From Pseudomonadota bacterium (lineage in GTDB: Bacteria > Desulfobacterota > Desulfobulbia > Desulfobulbales > SURF-16): a DNA stretch of 64,000 bases. The notes under the pieces are model-generated. The model saw only the letters and a program-made list of their open reading frames with translations. It did no database searches and was not told the DNA's origin. Position 1 is the stretch's first letter, and the number at the start of each line of letters is the position of its first letter. Of the stretch, positions 17,866 to 30,778 are shown piece after piece. Both the position numbers and the translations under genes were made by a program. The stretch lies in contig JAHILF010000040.1 in the NCBI GenBank assembly GCA_018897105.1, positions 16,209 through 80,208 on the forward strand, given 5' to 3'.

Positions 17866-18207
17866 ATGGCAGCGAAAACAACGAATGCAACTTCCAAGAC
17901 CACCGGCACCAAGGCCAAAGCAAAAAGGAAAACGATCCAGTCTACCGAGTTTTCCATTATAGCTCCGGAAGCCAAGGAGGTCTTTATTGCCGGAAATTTC
18001 AATGATTGGAACGCATCCGAACATGCGATGCGTAAATTCAAAGACGGGAAATACACCAAAATGCTGAAGCTGAAACCGGGCAGATACGAATACCAGTTTA
18101 TTGTTGACGGCCAATGGTGGACCGACCCGGCCAACCCCGACCGTCAGCCAAATTCCTTTGGTTCGGAAAACTCCGTGATCGAGATTGGCGACAACGTGAT
18201 CTGTTAA
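17866..18207 (+). CDS. Stand-alone glycogen-binding (AMPK1-CBM/CBM48) module
   Basis: 113 residues. A Lys/Thr/Ala-rich basic N-terminal tail of about 25 residues precedes one CBM48-type domain: FSIIAPEAKEVFIAGNFNDW, then GKYTKMLKLKPGRYEYQFIVDGQWW and DPANPDRQPNSFGSENSVIEI. The two Trp residues and the PGRYEYKF-like strand are those that contact glucans in AMPK-beta and branching enzymes. No catalytic domain is attached. GGGAGG lies just upstream of the ATG. It may be a glycogen-targeting or scaffold protein. Confidence 0.85.
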   Translation: MAAKTTNATSKTTGTKAKAKRKTIQSTEFSIIAPEAKEVFIAGNFNDWNASEHAMRKFKDGKYTKMLKLKPGRYEYQFIVDGQWWTDPANPDRQPNSFGSENSVIEIGDNVIC

Positions 18208-18227
18208 GCCGGATTATCCAAAATCCG

Positions 18228-18280
18228 CCACAGAGCCCACAGAGTCAATTGACCACTCCGTGTGCTCTGTGGATTTATTT
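18228..18280. terminator. Bidirectional hairpin between convergent genes
   Basis: CCACAGAGC at the left pairs with GCTCTGTGG at the right, with further pairing of ACAGAGT/ACTCCGT, followed by ATTTATTTTT. It sits between the stops of the glycogen-binding gene and pycB and could terminate both. Its CACAGAG vocabulary recurs in the palindrome at 58205-58286, so it may be a dispersed repeat used as a terminator. Confidence 0.6.
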
Positions 18281-18287
18281 TTCACTT

Positions 18288-20210
18288 CTACTTGCATGAC
18301 CCATCCGCCTCGCAGGAGATCTTAAGAACCTTGCCGCCGACCTTTACGGCGTCACCGACATTGGCAGCAATCTTTTCAACCTTGCCGGCCACGGCAGCCA
18401 GGACAGGTGTCTGCATTTTCATGGCCTCCAGCACCACCAGTTTGTCGCCGACCGCAACCTCCTGCCCGACTTCAACACTGACCTCACAGACATTGGCGCC
18501 AAATGGTGCCCTGACATCACCAATTTTGGCGAGTTCCTGAATTTCCTTCTTGGACAGCGTCACTTCCATGGCTACGCCTTCTTCCTTTGCCTCGGCGGCC
18601 ATAATGAAAACCCGCTGGTGATGGTCCACATTGAAATAGATGCTGGTGGAACCATCCTCATGTTTGTGCATGGGGCCAACTTCAAGAACGTGCCCTTTGC
18701 CGTCATGGTCGGTAAACTCCAGTGCCTCGCCCAAGGTAAAACCTCCGCGCTTGAAGAACAAGGCAGGGGGCAGCACATAAACCTTGCCGAATTTTTCCTC
18801 AAACTTGAAGAAATCAACCGCATCATTGGGATGCTGGAGATAGGTTACCAACTGTTGCGTAGTCGGCTCATAGCCGAGACGATCCTGCAGGATCGACCGC
18901 TCCTTGTCAATGTCCATATCCTCGATCTGCATAACGCCGCCCTGCTCCGCGACAATCTTCCGCCAGTCCGGCCCGAAGGCCTTCTCGTAAATCCAGTCTT
19001 CCGGGCAGTAGAACGGGAAAGGCCCGTATTTGCCGAGCAGCAGATTCTTCAGATCACCGGAGCAGTTGCCGTACCTCTCACCGCTCTGAACATTGCTCAC
19101 CGCGGTGGTCCAGAGAATCTGCGAACCGGGAGTCACACTCCACCAGTTGCCCAGTTCCCGCTGCACCTTGGGAAGCTCCTCATGGAGGATCTCGGACATC
19201 TTATTGAGGAAACCGCCTTTGACCGCCTGCTCGAAGCTGCTGCCCATGGCGCCGCCGGGCAGTTTGTGAATCTGCACCGTGGGCAGGAAGCCCTTGAACT
19301 GGGACTCGAAATATTCATAATGTTGGCGCTGGTCGCGCAGGACCTCGGAGGTTTCAATCACCGCCGCCTCATCCACACAGACGGCTGTATGGCCGTAATC
19401 CTTCAGAGTCTGAATGACGCTCAGAATCGGCGGCGGCCCAAAGTAGCCGGTAAAGGCATGATCAGCGGCATCGACGATGTTGGCGCCGTTCACCACCGCC
19501 GCGGTGATGCGGCCGATATCATCGCCGTCGGTATTGTGGCCATGGTAATGAATAACCAGATCAGGATATTTGTCCCTGATGGCCTTCACCAACTCGCCGA
19601 TCCGTTTCGGCGTGCCGAGTCCGCCATGGTTCTTGATGCAGAGGGAAATCTCCTCGCCGGTCACCTCGATGATCTCGCCCACCTTGTTCACATAATATTC
19701 GTCCGTGTGCTCCGGCCCGGTGGAAAAACAGATGCTGGGCTCCAGCAGTTTGCCCGACATCTGCACCTCCTCGAAAACCGCCTGCATGTTCGGCACATGG
19801 TTCATGAAGTCAAACACCCGCCACACATCCACGTACTTGGCAAACTCGCGCACGACCAGCCGAATGACATTCTGGGGATAGGGGCGGTAGCCGAAGAGAT
19901 TGACTCCCCGGCAGAGTGTCTGAAACATGGTATTGGGCATCTTTTCCCGCAGCAGCTTCAGCTTCAGGAACGGATCTACCTGTTTGCGCAGGATATCCAC
20001 ATGCACGGAGGCGCCGCCGGTGATTTCCAATGAAAAATAATTGGCCCGTTCACGTGCGTCACCGGCCAGCAGATCCGTATGGAGCAGGATCCGGTTCTTG
20101 AAGTCGGACTGGGACAGGTCTCGGGCGGTATTGGTGATGAAGTAGCCGTCCGCCTCGCGTACTCTTTTTAAAATTTCACTGCTATGCATACCTTGAACAA
20201 TTCGGTCCAT
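18288..20210 (-). CDS. pycB: Pyruvate carboxylase subunit B (carboxyltransferase plus biotin carrier)
   Basis: 640 residues. The N-terminal carboxyltransferase domain (HMGL-like) has ITNTARDLSQSDFKNRI in place of the common DTTLRDAHQSLLATR, and the metal-binding HYHGHNTDGDD. A conserved carboxylase region follows, and the C-terminus is a biotinyl domain with EAMKMQ near residue 595. The subunit moves carboxyl from biotin to pyruvate, giving oxaloacetate. pycA lies 170 bp upstream on the same strand, so this is the two-subunit enzyme. An oxaloacetate decarboxylase alpha subunit is the alternative, but no membrane beta subunit is present and the adjacent biotin carboxylase favours pyruvate carboxylase. 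GGAG precedes the ATG. Confidence 0.9.
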   Translation of the reverse strand: MDRIVQGMHSSEILKRVREADGYFITNTARDLSQSDFKNRILLHTDLLAGDARERANYFSLEITGGASVHVDILRKQVDPFLKLKLLREKMPNTMFQTLCRGVNLFGYRPYPQNVIRLVVREFAKYVDVWRVFDFMNHVPNMQAVFEEVQMSGKLLEPSICFSTGPEHTDEYYVNKVGEIIEVTGEEISLCIKNHGGLGTPKRIGELVKAIRDKYPDLVIHYHGHNTDGDDIGRITAAVVNGANIVDAADHAFTGYFGPPPILSVIQTLKDYGHTAVCVDEAAVIETSEVLRDQRQHYEYFESQFKGFLPTVQIHKLPGGAMGSSFEQAVKGGFLNKMSEILHEELPKVQRELGNWWSVTPGSQILWTTAVSNVQSGERYGNCSGDLKNLLLGKYGPFPFYCPEDWIYEKAFGPDWRKIVAEQGGVMQIEDMDIDKERSILQDRLGYEPTTQQLVTYLQHPNDAVDFFKFEEKFGKVYVLPPALFFKRGGFTLGEALEFTDHDGKGHVLEVGPMHKHEDGSTSIYFNVDHHQRVFIMAAEAKEEGVAMEVTLSKKEIQELAKIGDVRAPFGANVCEVSVEVGQEVAVGDKLVVLEAMKMQTPVLAAVAGKVEKIAANVGDAVKVGGKVLKISCEADGSCK

Positions 20211-20380
20211 GGTGACTCCTTTCTATAATGGCACAGGGGCCTATCTGCCCTGTGAACTTGTCGCTTGCCAACAACCTCTCATACCGTTGTAAAAATATAA
20301 CTGTAACATCGCAATACTGTGCACGGCATAAGGAGCCGCAACGAACTGGTCAGAAAATAATGTTTATCCCTAGACTGCCC

Positions 20381-21823
20381 CTAAATGGCGTATTTGTTTT
20401 CCTTTTTAAAATGAATCTCGGCAATCAGCCTGGCCAGCTTGTTCACCTCGCTGGGATCATCCTTGTAATCAAAGAGATTTGGATGGGTTTCCAGATACGA
20501 GGTATCAAAATCTCCCTTCTGGAAATCAGGGTCATTGACCAGATTCATATAAAAGGGGATGGTGGTTTTGGGGCCGACGATCGTATAGTTGCGCAAACAG
20601 CGCCGCAGCCTGTCCACCGTCTCATTCCAGGTAAAGCCGAACACGGTCAGTTTGACCAAAAGCGAATCATAGACCTCGGGAATGGTGAACCCTTGGTAGA
20701 CAAAACCGTCCAGCCGCACACCGTAGCCGCCGGGCGAGCGATAAACGGAAACGGTCTTACCGCCTTCGGGCATGAAGTTGTTCTGTGGATCCTCGGCGTT
20801 GATCCGCATTTCAATGGCATGGCCACGCAGCCTTATATCATCCTGGGTGAAGGAGAGCGGCCTGCCCAGGGCCAGCTTGATCTGGGTTCTGACGATATCG
20901 ATGCCGCTTACCATTTCAGTGACGGTATGCTCAACCTGGACCCTGGTGTTGATCTCCATGAAATAGAACTTATTGTCCTTATCCACCAGGAACTCCACCG
21001 TGCCGGCATTGAAGTAGTTTGACGCCTTTGCCGCCTGTACCGCAGTGGCGCAGATCTCATCAAGCAGCTTCTTGTCCGGGATCATGGATGGGGCTATTTC
21101 CACCAGCTTCTGGTTGCGGCGCTGAATGGAGCAGTCACGGGTGCCCAGATGGAGGGTGTTGCCGAAATTGTCCGCCATGATCTGCACTTCGACGTGCTTG
21201 GGTTTGAGAACCACCTTTTCCAGGTAGATATTGTCGTTGTTAAAGGCCGCCTTGGCCTCGGATCTGGCCGTGGGCAGCTGCTCCTTGAGCTGGGCATCGT
21301 TTTCGATGAGCCTGATCCCCCTGCCGCCGCCGCCGGCTGTCGCTTTCAGCATCACCGGATAGCCATACTTTGCGGCGAATTCCAGGGCCTCTTGCAGGCC
21401 GGCCTCACCGTGGGGAAGATTCTCCGTGCCCGGAACCATGGCAATGCCGGCTTCAGCCATAATCTTTCTGGCCGTCACCTTATCCCCCAATTTACTGATT
21501 ACCTCATGGGGTGGGCCGACAAAGATGATGCCGGCCTCTTCGCAGGCCTTGGCAAAGTCAGGATTTTCAGCCAGGAAACCGTAACCGGGATGGATAGCGT
21601 CAACCCCGTGATCTTTGGCGGCCTTAATGATTTTAGCGATACTCAGGTAGTCCCGCCGGGGGCCGTCACCTATCCAGATGGCCTCATCCGCCACACGGAT
21701 ATGGAGTGCCGCATTATCCGGTGTTTCATATATGGCCACTGCAGTATGCCCAAGCTCCTGAATCGCGCGAATGATCCGCAGGGCGATTTCGCCGCGATTT
21801 GCTACCATTATCTTCTTTTTCAA
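20381..21823 (-). CDS. pycA: Pyruvate carboxylase subunit A (biotin carboxylase)
   Basis: 480 residues of the biotin-carboxylase fold: KKKIMVANRGEIALRIIRA, IHPGYGFLAENP, the ATP-grasp Gly loop KATAGGGGRGI, and the catalytic EINTRVQVEHTVTE. It carboxylates biotin on PycB using ATP and bicarbonate. The start is TTG at 21823, supported by GAGGTGA four bases upstream; an ATG five codons later lacks such a site. Acetyl-CoA carboxylase AccC is the close alternative, but the pycB neighbour settles it. Confidence 0.92.
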   Translation of the reverse strand: MKKKIMVANRGEIALRIIRAIQELGHTAVAIYETPDNAALHIRVADEAIWIGDGPRRDYLSIAKIIKAAKDHGVDAIHPGYGFLAENPDFAKACEEAGIIFVGPPHEVISKLGDKVTARKIMAEAGIAMVPGTENLPHGEAGLQEALEFAAKYGYPVMLKATAGGGGRGIRLIENDAQLKEQLPTARSEAKAAFNNDNIYLEKVVLKPKHVEVQIMADNFGNTLHLGTRDCSIQRRNQKLVEIAPSMIPDKKLLDEICATAVQAAKASNYFNAGTVEFLVDKDNKFYFMEINTRVQVEHTVTEMVSGIDIVRTQIKLALGRPLSFTQDDIRLRGHAIEMRINAEDPQNNFMPEGGKTVSVYRSPGGYGVRLDGFVYQGFTIPEVYDSLLVKLTVFGFTWNETVDRLRRCLRNYTIVGPKTTIPFYMNLVNDPDFQKGDFDTSYLETHPNLFDYKDDPSEVNKLARLIAEIHFKKENKYAI

Positions 21824-22237
21824 GAGATCACCTCATATCATTTCATTTTGTTTGTCAGACAAACATTTCACAATCATGGTTTTAAAACAGGCAGTCGCTG
21901 CGCATAGTTGTCCCTTGACATTCGAAGATCTGACCTCTGAAAATTTGAGTGTATCGAGTTTCTCAGGGGAGAAGGAGGTTAGCAAGGACAGCCCGGAGCT
22001 GAAAAATCAGCCGAAAAAAAATTTAACAGAGAATGTTACATTAGGCAAGCAGAAACCGAAATTCAGGCAGACAGGGGGATAAGGCTTCGGTTTTTAGTTA
22101 TCAAAGCCGGGGACAGAATGATTTTCGCCAAAACCGCGAAAAAAATTCAGTCCCCTGGTTCGGAGGAAAATTAAATCTGTCTCCCGGCTTTTTAGGCAAA
22201 ACGGCCAGCCCCTGTCGGATGGAGCGGCTTGGACAAG
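21824..22237. other. Intergenic region with a mobile palindrome, no gene seen
   Basis: About 410 bp between the pycA start and the 3' end of the TIR-CHAT gene. It must contain the pycA promoter, but no confident -35/-10 pair was found. An ~88-bp terminal-inverted-repeat element occupies 22103-22191. The ORFs listed here have no protein-like features. Confidence 0.5.
22103..22191. mobile_element. Small terminal-inverted-repeat element, copy A
   Basis: AAGCCGGGGACAGA at the left and TCTGTCTCCCGGCTT at the right are inverted repeats. Inside, GGGGACAGAATGATTTTCGC and GCGAAAAAAATTCAGTCCCC form a nested hairpin. The same element occurs at 27077-27163 (opposite orientation), and its left half at 58142-58195. 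It is non-coding. Confidence 0.75.
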
Positions 22238-26631
<4,394 letters not shown>

Positions 26632-27076
26632 TCATTGGTTGAAGGGTACCTTGAAAAATACGGCGAGGAGCATCCTGACCTATGGCAGTGAATCATGATT
26701 CATTATCAAGGAACAGGAGCGTCTGCAACCAAAAAAAAGCCCGGAGTACAGCTTGCTCCCGGTTCACTCGTTGTGGCAATGAGATCGCAAGGCCGCCATG
26801 GGTTCGGTATTGGATATGCCGATGACGCGCCTACCCCGCCGCCGGCAAAGCGGGCTTGCGCCTCTACCCGCGTATTTTTTCCAGGAAAACGGACCGATTT
26901 TCCGGAAAAAAACGAATCCGGCTTGCGTATTTTCAGCCATCGGTGAGCGTATTTTGATCTATTTATCATGTTGTTACAACTTTTTCGGGGAATTTCCACT
27001 CATCCGTCCGCCAGGCTGTAACACGGCGTAAATCTTGCTTATTTTTATAATTTGATCTTTTTTTAACTGAATAAGT

Positions 27077-27163
27077 TCGGGAGACAGATTTAATTTTTCT
27101 TCCAGACTGAGGGGACTGAATTTTGTTCGCGGTTTTTGCGAAAATCATTCTGTCCCCGGCTTT
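27077..27163. mobile_element. Small terminal-inverted-repeat element, copy B
   Basis: Reverse orientation of the 22103-22191 element: CGGGAGACAGATTTAATTTT at the left, GGGGACTGAATTTTGTTCGC and TTTTGCGAAAATCATTCTGT inside, then CCCCGGCTTT. A REP-like palindrome begins seven bases further right. Confidence 0.75.
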
Positions 27164-27169
27164 GCTGTA

Positions 27170-27246
27170 GTAGGAGCGGGCCATGCCCGCGATAACGGAG
27201 TTTTGGCTTGGCAATGCCAAAGGTCGCGGGCATGGCCCGCTCCTAC
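27170..27246. repeat. REP-like palindrome, copy 2
   Basis: GTAGGAGCGGGCCATGCCCG and its reverse complement CGGGCATGGCCCGCTCCTAC form the arms, as at 7223-7292, with a different ~35-nt loop that itself folds (TTGGCTTGGCAATGCCAA). Confidence 0.8.
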
Positions 27247-27394
27247 CCCGCGAACTTTCATAGCAGCGAAGCGGTGCCATTGTTGTTCCCGTTTGCAGAG
27301 ATAACGGTTAGCAAGAAAGTTGAATTATTCAATCTATCAGGGTGGCTTCCGGTTCTTTGCCATCCCTTTGATTATTCCAATAAATTTTCAATTA

Positions 27395-27490
27395 TCTTTC
27401 GGACAAAGCCAAACCCATTGCAAGGTGGGGACGGAAAGCCACGGGGCTTTCAGAGCCAGCCGGGTCGCCATGATGGTTACTCGGTTTTTT
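27395..27490 (+). promoter_or_regulatory. GEMM-I cyclic-di-GMP riboswitch 1 with overlapping terminator
   Basis: The aptamer core shows AAAGCCAAACCC, GGTGGGGACGGAAAGCCACG, GGGCT and GCCGGGTCGCC, the order and motifs of GEMM-I. The last strand (CCGGGTCGCCA) can instead pair with TGGTTACTCGG followed by six T, a Rho-independent terminator. Ligand binding that holds the aptamer closed would prevent termination, predicting an ON switch. The base aligning with Vc2 G20 is G, consistent with c-di-GMP rather than cGAMP, though my alignment there is by eye. It lies about 190 nt before the fibre gene at 27683. Confidence 0.87.
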
Positions 27491-27682
27491 GCGTTTTACA
27501 GGCTGCGTTACGAACTTGATGATATTCCTGGAATAATCCTCTCCGCAGCCTTGGTTTTCTATGGCAGTTACAGATTTTTGCCTTGCCGGAAATAAAAACT
27601 GGGGCACAGAAATGTCTTTATTTCTTTAAGAATAAGAAATGCTGTACGTCGGTCAAATGTAAAAATGAAAAGGGAGAGAAAA

Positions 27683-30274
27683 ATGAAAAGACTGTTGTCA
27701 ATTTCTGGAATTATCGTCTTTTTCGTCATGATCAGCTGCAAGCTGGTTTTGGCGGTTCCGCAAAGCATTAATTTCCAGGGCAAGCTAACCGACAGCGCTG
27801 AGTTGCCGTTAAACGGCACCTATAATATGCAATTCTTTCTCTGTGATGCCGCAAGCGGCGGCACCTGCTTTTGGAACGAAACCCAGGCCGTTACAATGAC
27901 AAACGGCATTTACGATGTCCAGTTGGGCAAGGATGTGGCCTTTCCGTCCGGCCTGTTTGCCACAGAGCTTTTTCTTGAAGTGCGAATCTATAATGTAAAC
28001 ACAACCACATGGGAGGTATTTGACCCCAGACAAAAGCTCACCTCAACCCCTTACGCCATGGTGACGGAGGATGCCCAAACCCTGTCGGGCTATGCGGCAA
28101 CCGATTTCGCCGAGGCGGGTCACGACCATGACGCAGTCTATGTCAATGAGGGCCAGCCGTTATCAATAACAGGGGCCATGCTGGTTGACGGCGCGGCCAT
28201 TGCCGAAATTCTCGACGATGACGGCGCGAGCTCGGGCCTTGACGCCGATCTGCTGGACGGGCTGCATGCCGGCTCTTTCCTGCAGGCAGCCGGCGATTTT
28301 GGCCGTTCCGGGGTTGCCGCCAATCTCTATGAGGGCACCGCAACGCTTACTTCCAGATACGTCAACGAGGGCCAGGCTTCCTCCATCTCCTCAGGCATGC
28401 TGGTAGACGGAGCCAGCCGGGCGGAGATCCTTGACGACGACGGCGCGGGATCAGGCCTTGACGCCGACCTGCTGGACGGCAATGATTCCAGCGCTTTTGC
28501 CCTCACCTCCCACTGGCATTCCTTTCTCAACGCCTCGGACGGTGCCCCGGCTAATGCCCTCTCCGTGGATGCTGACGGCGATGTGGGCATCGGCACCACC
28601 AGCCCGGGGTATCCGTTAACTGTTATGGGGGTAAACAGACCCTCCGCCGCCTGGCTTGAAAACGACGGCAACTACACCGGCACCACCTATGGTTTATACA
28701 TCAGATCACTTGACAACACCACCGGCGGCAGCAACTACCGTTACGGCATCCGATGCGAGACCTATAATGATTATCTTAGCTACGGCGCCTCTCTGGCTTC
28801 CTATGGCTCGGGCCCTTCAACTTCATACGGGCTTCACGGCTACGGCAGCAACTCCTATACAGACGGCACCGGCGGAGCGGCCATTGGCGGCTATCTGATC
28901 GGCATCTCAACCCTGGGAACGGCCTATGGCACCTATTCCACGTCCTACGCCAGCGGAACAGCCAGCACCAACACGGTCTATGGCTCATTCAACAACGCCT
29001 ACCATTACGGCACAGCCGGCCCGGTTTACGGCTCCTATTCACAGGTTACCGGCAGCAACACCGGTGACGCCTACGGCTACTACGCATCTTCCGTAAAAAG
29101 CAGCGCTGACACCGGGGGAACCGCCTATGGCGGCTATTTTATCGCCGATAACCACCGGAGTGGAGGCTACTCCTACGGTCTCTACAGCGAGGCCATCGGC
29201 ACCAATGGTCGGCGTTATGGACTCTACAACAAGGTCATCACCTCCGGGGCAGACGGCTATACCAATTACGGAGTCTATTCCCTGGTGCAAAATACCAATG
29301 GGGCCTCTGCGGTGGGCTATTACGCCCTAATCTACACCGACAGTAACACGAATTCCTATGGCGGTTATGTTGACATTGACACAGCCAGCACGGCAACAGG
29401 GTCTCTTTATGGATACAGGGCGTTTGTTGATCATTCCGGTAATGAAGGGTATGCCTATGGTGTTTATACGAGTGTCGCTGCCAGTAATACCTGGCCCACC
29501 TATGGCGGATCTTTTAATGCATCTAGCCTTTCAGGGGATACCTGCACCCTCTATGGCATCTATGCCAGTGTCGACTACCACACCTCCGGCTATAAATACG
29601 CCGGCTATTTCTCCAAATCCGGCGGCGGCAACTATGCCGGCTATTTCATTGGCAATGTTTATATCAGCGGCACCATGTCTGCCACCAGCAAGTCTTTTGT
29701 CCAGCCCCACCGGGATGATCCCACAAAAGAAATCGTCTATGTGTCCATGGAGAGCCCGGAAAATGTCATCTTTCTCCGGGGCAGCACCGAACTCGTCGAT
29801 GGCGAGGCGATTATCGACCTGCCGGAGGCCTGGCAACTGGCGGCGGCGAAAGACAGCCTGACAGTGACGGTGACCCCGGAGCAAGGCTGGGCCCCGCTTT
29901 ATGTGGCTGAAAAATCCGTTGATCAGGTCATCATCCGTTCGGCCGAAACTCGATACGGAGATGTAGCCTTCTCCTATCACATCAGCGCCCTGCGTCAGGG
30001 ATTTGAGGAACATGAGGCCATCCAGGATAACAGCCACTTCACCGCGGATAATGTCAGCGCCTGGGAGTTTGAAAACCGCTACATCGATGACACCCCGTCA
30101 AACAAGGCCATCAGGGAAATGCTCAAGGAGAACGGCATCATGACCGCCGAGGGTAAACTGAGTAAAGACATGGCGGCCAAGCTTGGCTGGCAAGTTATCG
30201 ATGATGATGAAGACCCAAGATACCGCAAAGAACACGGTTTGCCTGATCGTGAAGAGCAAATGAGACAGGATTAA
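27683..30274 (+). CDS. Secreted Gly/Tyr-repeat fibre-like protein (copy 1)
   Basis: 863 residues from the ATG at 27683, which has GGGAG upstream; the track start six codons earlier is less likely. A signal peptide ends ...SCKLVLA before VPQS. The N-terminal module (to about residue 125) starts INFQGKLTDS and ends LTSTPYAMVT. Two copies of a DADLLDG.H-type stretch follow (SGLDADLLDGLHAGSF), then VGIGTTSPGYPLTV, and about 330 residues of irregular YGxY/YGGY repeats. The C-terminal ~200 residues (SKSFVQPHRDDPTKE, GEAIIDLPEAWQ) resemble a fold often attached to bacterial fibre proteins. It resembles phage tail-fibre-type beta structures used as surface appendages; adhesion is inferred. It heads a four-gene operon under riboswitch 1, and a duplicate lies at 38531-41122. 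Confidence 0.75.
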   Translation: MKRLLSISGIIVFFVMISCKLVLAVPQSINFQGKLTDSAELPLNGTYNMQFFLCDAASGGTCFWNETQAVTMTNGIYDVQLGKDVAFPSGLFATELFLEVRIYNVNTTTWEVFDPRQKLTSTPYAMVTEDAQTLSGYAATDFAEAGHDHDAVYVNEGQPLSITGAMLVDGAAIAEILDDDGASSGLDADLLDGLHAGSFLQAAGDFGRSGVAANLYEGTATLTSRYVNEGQASSISSGMLVDGASRAEILDDDGAGSGLDADLLDGNDSSAFALTSHWHSFLNASDGAPANALSVDADGDVGIGTTSPGYPLTVMGVNRPSAAWLENDGNYTGTTYGLYIRSLDNTTGGSNYRYGIRCETYNDYLSYGASLASYGSGPSTSYGLHGYGSNSYTDGTGGAAIGGYLIGISTLGTAYGTYSTSYASGTASTNTVYGSFNNAYHYGTAGPVYGSYSQVTGSNTGDAYGYYASSVKSSADTGGTAYGGYFIADNHRSGGYSYGLYSEAIGTNGRRYGLYNKVITSGADGYTNYGVYSLVQNTNGASAVGYYALIYTDSNTNSYGGYVDIDTASTATGSLYGYRAFVDHSGNEGYAYGVYTSVAASNTWPTYGGSFNASSLSGDTCTLYGIYASVDYHTSGYKYAGYFSKSGGGNYAGYFIGNVYISGTMSATSKSFVQPHRDDPTKEIVYVSMESPENVIFLRGSTELVDGEAIIDLPEAWQLAAAKDSLTVTVTPEQGWAPLYVAEKSVDQVIIRSAETRYGDVAFSYHISALRQGFEEHEAIQDNSHFTADNVSAWEFENRYIDDTPSNKAIREMLKENGIMTAEGKLSKDMAAKLGWQVIDDDEDPRYRKEHGLPDREEQMRQD

Positions 30275-30288
30275 AAAAGGAGGGAAAT

Positions 30289-30711
30289 ATGAAAAAGAAG
30301 AAAAAGAGGAGACAAGGCGTTTTCCAGATGCTGCTGGCAGGAGGACTGCTTTATCCTTCGCTGCTGCTTGCCGCCGGTTCAAGTACATCATTCAACCTTG
30401 ACACCTCGGTGATCTCCGGCGGAGGCGGCGGCATGACATCCGGCAGTTTTTCCAGCAATGCCACCATCGGACAACCGACACCGATTATGGATCAGGACGA
30501 TATCCCCGTGCCACCGGGGTCAACCAACTTTGCCAGTTACCCCGGCTACTGGTATACCGTGGATGGCGAGGCGGGATGTGCGGGTGTCGCCGCCTTTGCC
30601 CTGTGCTATGGCCTCAGCAGCGCTGATCCCGGTTATAACCGTGGCTGTGATTTTGACAAGGACAATGACATTGACGGCTCTGACCTGGCGGAATTGATGC
30701 TGAGCCTCTAA
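30289..30711 (+). CDS. Small secreted EF-hand (dockerin-like) protein (copy 1)
   Basis: 140 residues: a Lys-rich start, signal-peptide hydrophobic stretch MLLAGGLLYPSLLLAAG, then a Gly/Ser-rich region with TIGQPTPIMDQ and YPGYWYTVDG. The C-terminus has one DxDxD calcium loop, CDFDKDNDIDGSDLAELML, the form of half a dockerin repeat. Calcium binding is expected; a cohesin partner is not seen in the window. GGAGGG precedes the ATG. It is 14 bp after fibre copy 1 and has a paralogue 15 bp after fibre copy 2, so fibre and EF-hand protein form a conserved pair. Confidence 0.8.
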   Translation: MKKKKKRRQGVFQMLLAGGLLYPSLLLAAGSSTSFNLDTSVISGGGGGMTSGSFSSNATIGQPTPIMDQDDIPVPPGSTNFASYPGYWYTVDGEAGCAGVAAFALCYGLSSADPGYNRGCDFDKDNDIDGSDLAELMLSL

Positions 30712-30778
30712 TAATGAAAAACTCTGCCCTGGTTGGGGGGATAAAGAGCCGGGACAGACAACATACTGGGAGAAAAAA

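Noticed and set aside
26695-27280. Short ORFs in the region before riboswitch 1
   Set aside because: They cross palindromic repeats and a mobile element and show no protein features.
27665-27682. Earlier ATG of fibre copy 1
   Set aside because: The second ATG has GGGAGAG at proper distance and begins a standard signal peptide; the first overlaps that ribosome-binding site.
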